From the NCBI GenBank assembly GCA_003648455.1, contig QMPG01000215.1, forward strand, positions 1 through 5,851: DNA of 5,851 bases, read 5' to 3'. Source of the DNA: Bacteroidota bacterium (lineage in GTDB: Bacteria; Bacteroidota; Bacteroidia; Bacteroidales; B39-G9). Positions 5,648 to 5,851 of this stretch are shown here, piece after piece. How positions within the stretch are numbered: position 1 is the stretch's first letter; every line of letters begins with the position of its first letter. Under the pieces are notes generated by a model. It did no database searches and was not told the DNA's origin. It saw only the letters and a program-made list of their open reading frames with translations. Both the position numbers and the translations under genes were made by a program.

Positions 5648-5851
5648 ATCCCATTATATCAGATAATTAGCCTTTGCAGAACCAATTAAAATCATATTTT
5701 GCCACGTGCGTTCCAAAATATACCGATTTAACATTAGTTTGAACCACGAAGGTTTTTATTTGTAAAAAAACATTGAGAATATAATTTTTCTTCTTTTTTT
5801 TGATATGAAATTTCTTTTTGGCCGAAAAGATTTCTTATAACTTTTTATTAA
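5648..5851. other. Right flank with no convincing gene
   Basis: These 204 bases follow the LytTR gene to the window edge. The longest ATG-started frames I noted are very short (26 codons on the minus strand at 5654-5734). A small AACC/GGTT hairpin (5742-5754) runs into TTT and could be a feeble rightward terminator about 95 bases after the LytTR stop. The stem is only 4 bp. The T-rich stretch at 5786-5800 has no recognisable role. Confidence 0.5.

Noticed and set aside
5703..5708. CACGTG palindrome in the right flank
   Set aside because: Six-base palindromes are expected by chance, and nothing nearby gives it a role.
5654..5734. 26-codon minus-strand frame in the right flank
   Set aside because: Too short, no similarity recognised and no promoter or ribosome binding site evident.
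5738..5757. AACCACGAAGG-like segment resembling repeats seen in some bacterial intergenic regions
   Set aside because: Only one short copy is present and no flanking repeat structure is visible, so membership of a repeat family cannot be supported from this window.

Overview
The window looks like a chromosomal segment of an AT-rich Bacteroidota genome, probably of the Bacteroidales or a neighbouring order. Four things point there: a fused lpxC-fabZ gene (a hallmark of that phylum), a lipoprotein of the Bacteroidota Ig-like (SbsA_Ig) type, promoter-like sites that fit the phylum's TTTG / TAnnTTTG pattern, and the near absence of Shine-Dalgarno sequences. No mobile element, CRISPR array, tRNA or rRNA was seen.

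Layout from right to left, following the main direction of transcription (minus strand): a deoxynucleoside kinase gene (4428-5042), a large Ig-like lipoprotein gene (2466-4286), lpxC-fabZ (961-2370) and lpxA (182-964). The last two overlap by 4 bases (GTGA) and form a translationally coupled lipid A unit. The kinase and the lipoprotein gene each have their own promoter-like site. A small stand-alone LytTR DNA-binding protein (5309-5647) is divergently transcribed on the plus strand. The 266-base AT-rich gap between it and the kinase gene holds a 16-bp perfect palindrome, a leftward-facing terminator-like hairpin and candidate promoters for both sides. The LytTR gene ends in a run of nine G.

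How the genes work together: LpxA and LpxC carry out the first two steps of lipid A synthesis in the cytoplasm. FabZ, fused to LpxC, dehydrates 3-hydroxyacyl-ACP, the same kind of substrate that LpxA uses as acyl donor. The fusion and the adjacent lpxA therefore place the fatty-acid/lipid A branch point in one transcript. The Ig-like lipoprotein is probably envelope-located, but its role is unknown. The kinase is a nucleotide salvage enzyme with no evident link to the envelope genes.

The flanks (1-181 and 5648-5851) contain no convincing gene. The left flank is unusually rich in inverted repeats and somewhat richer in GC at its outer end, so it may be a dispersed repeat or a structured RNA. 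Most of the window is ordinary housekeeping. The points worth a second look are the structured left flank, the palindrome in the kinase promoter, the poly-G end of the LytTR gene and the long-loop inverted repeats near two stop codons.
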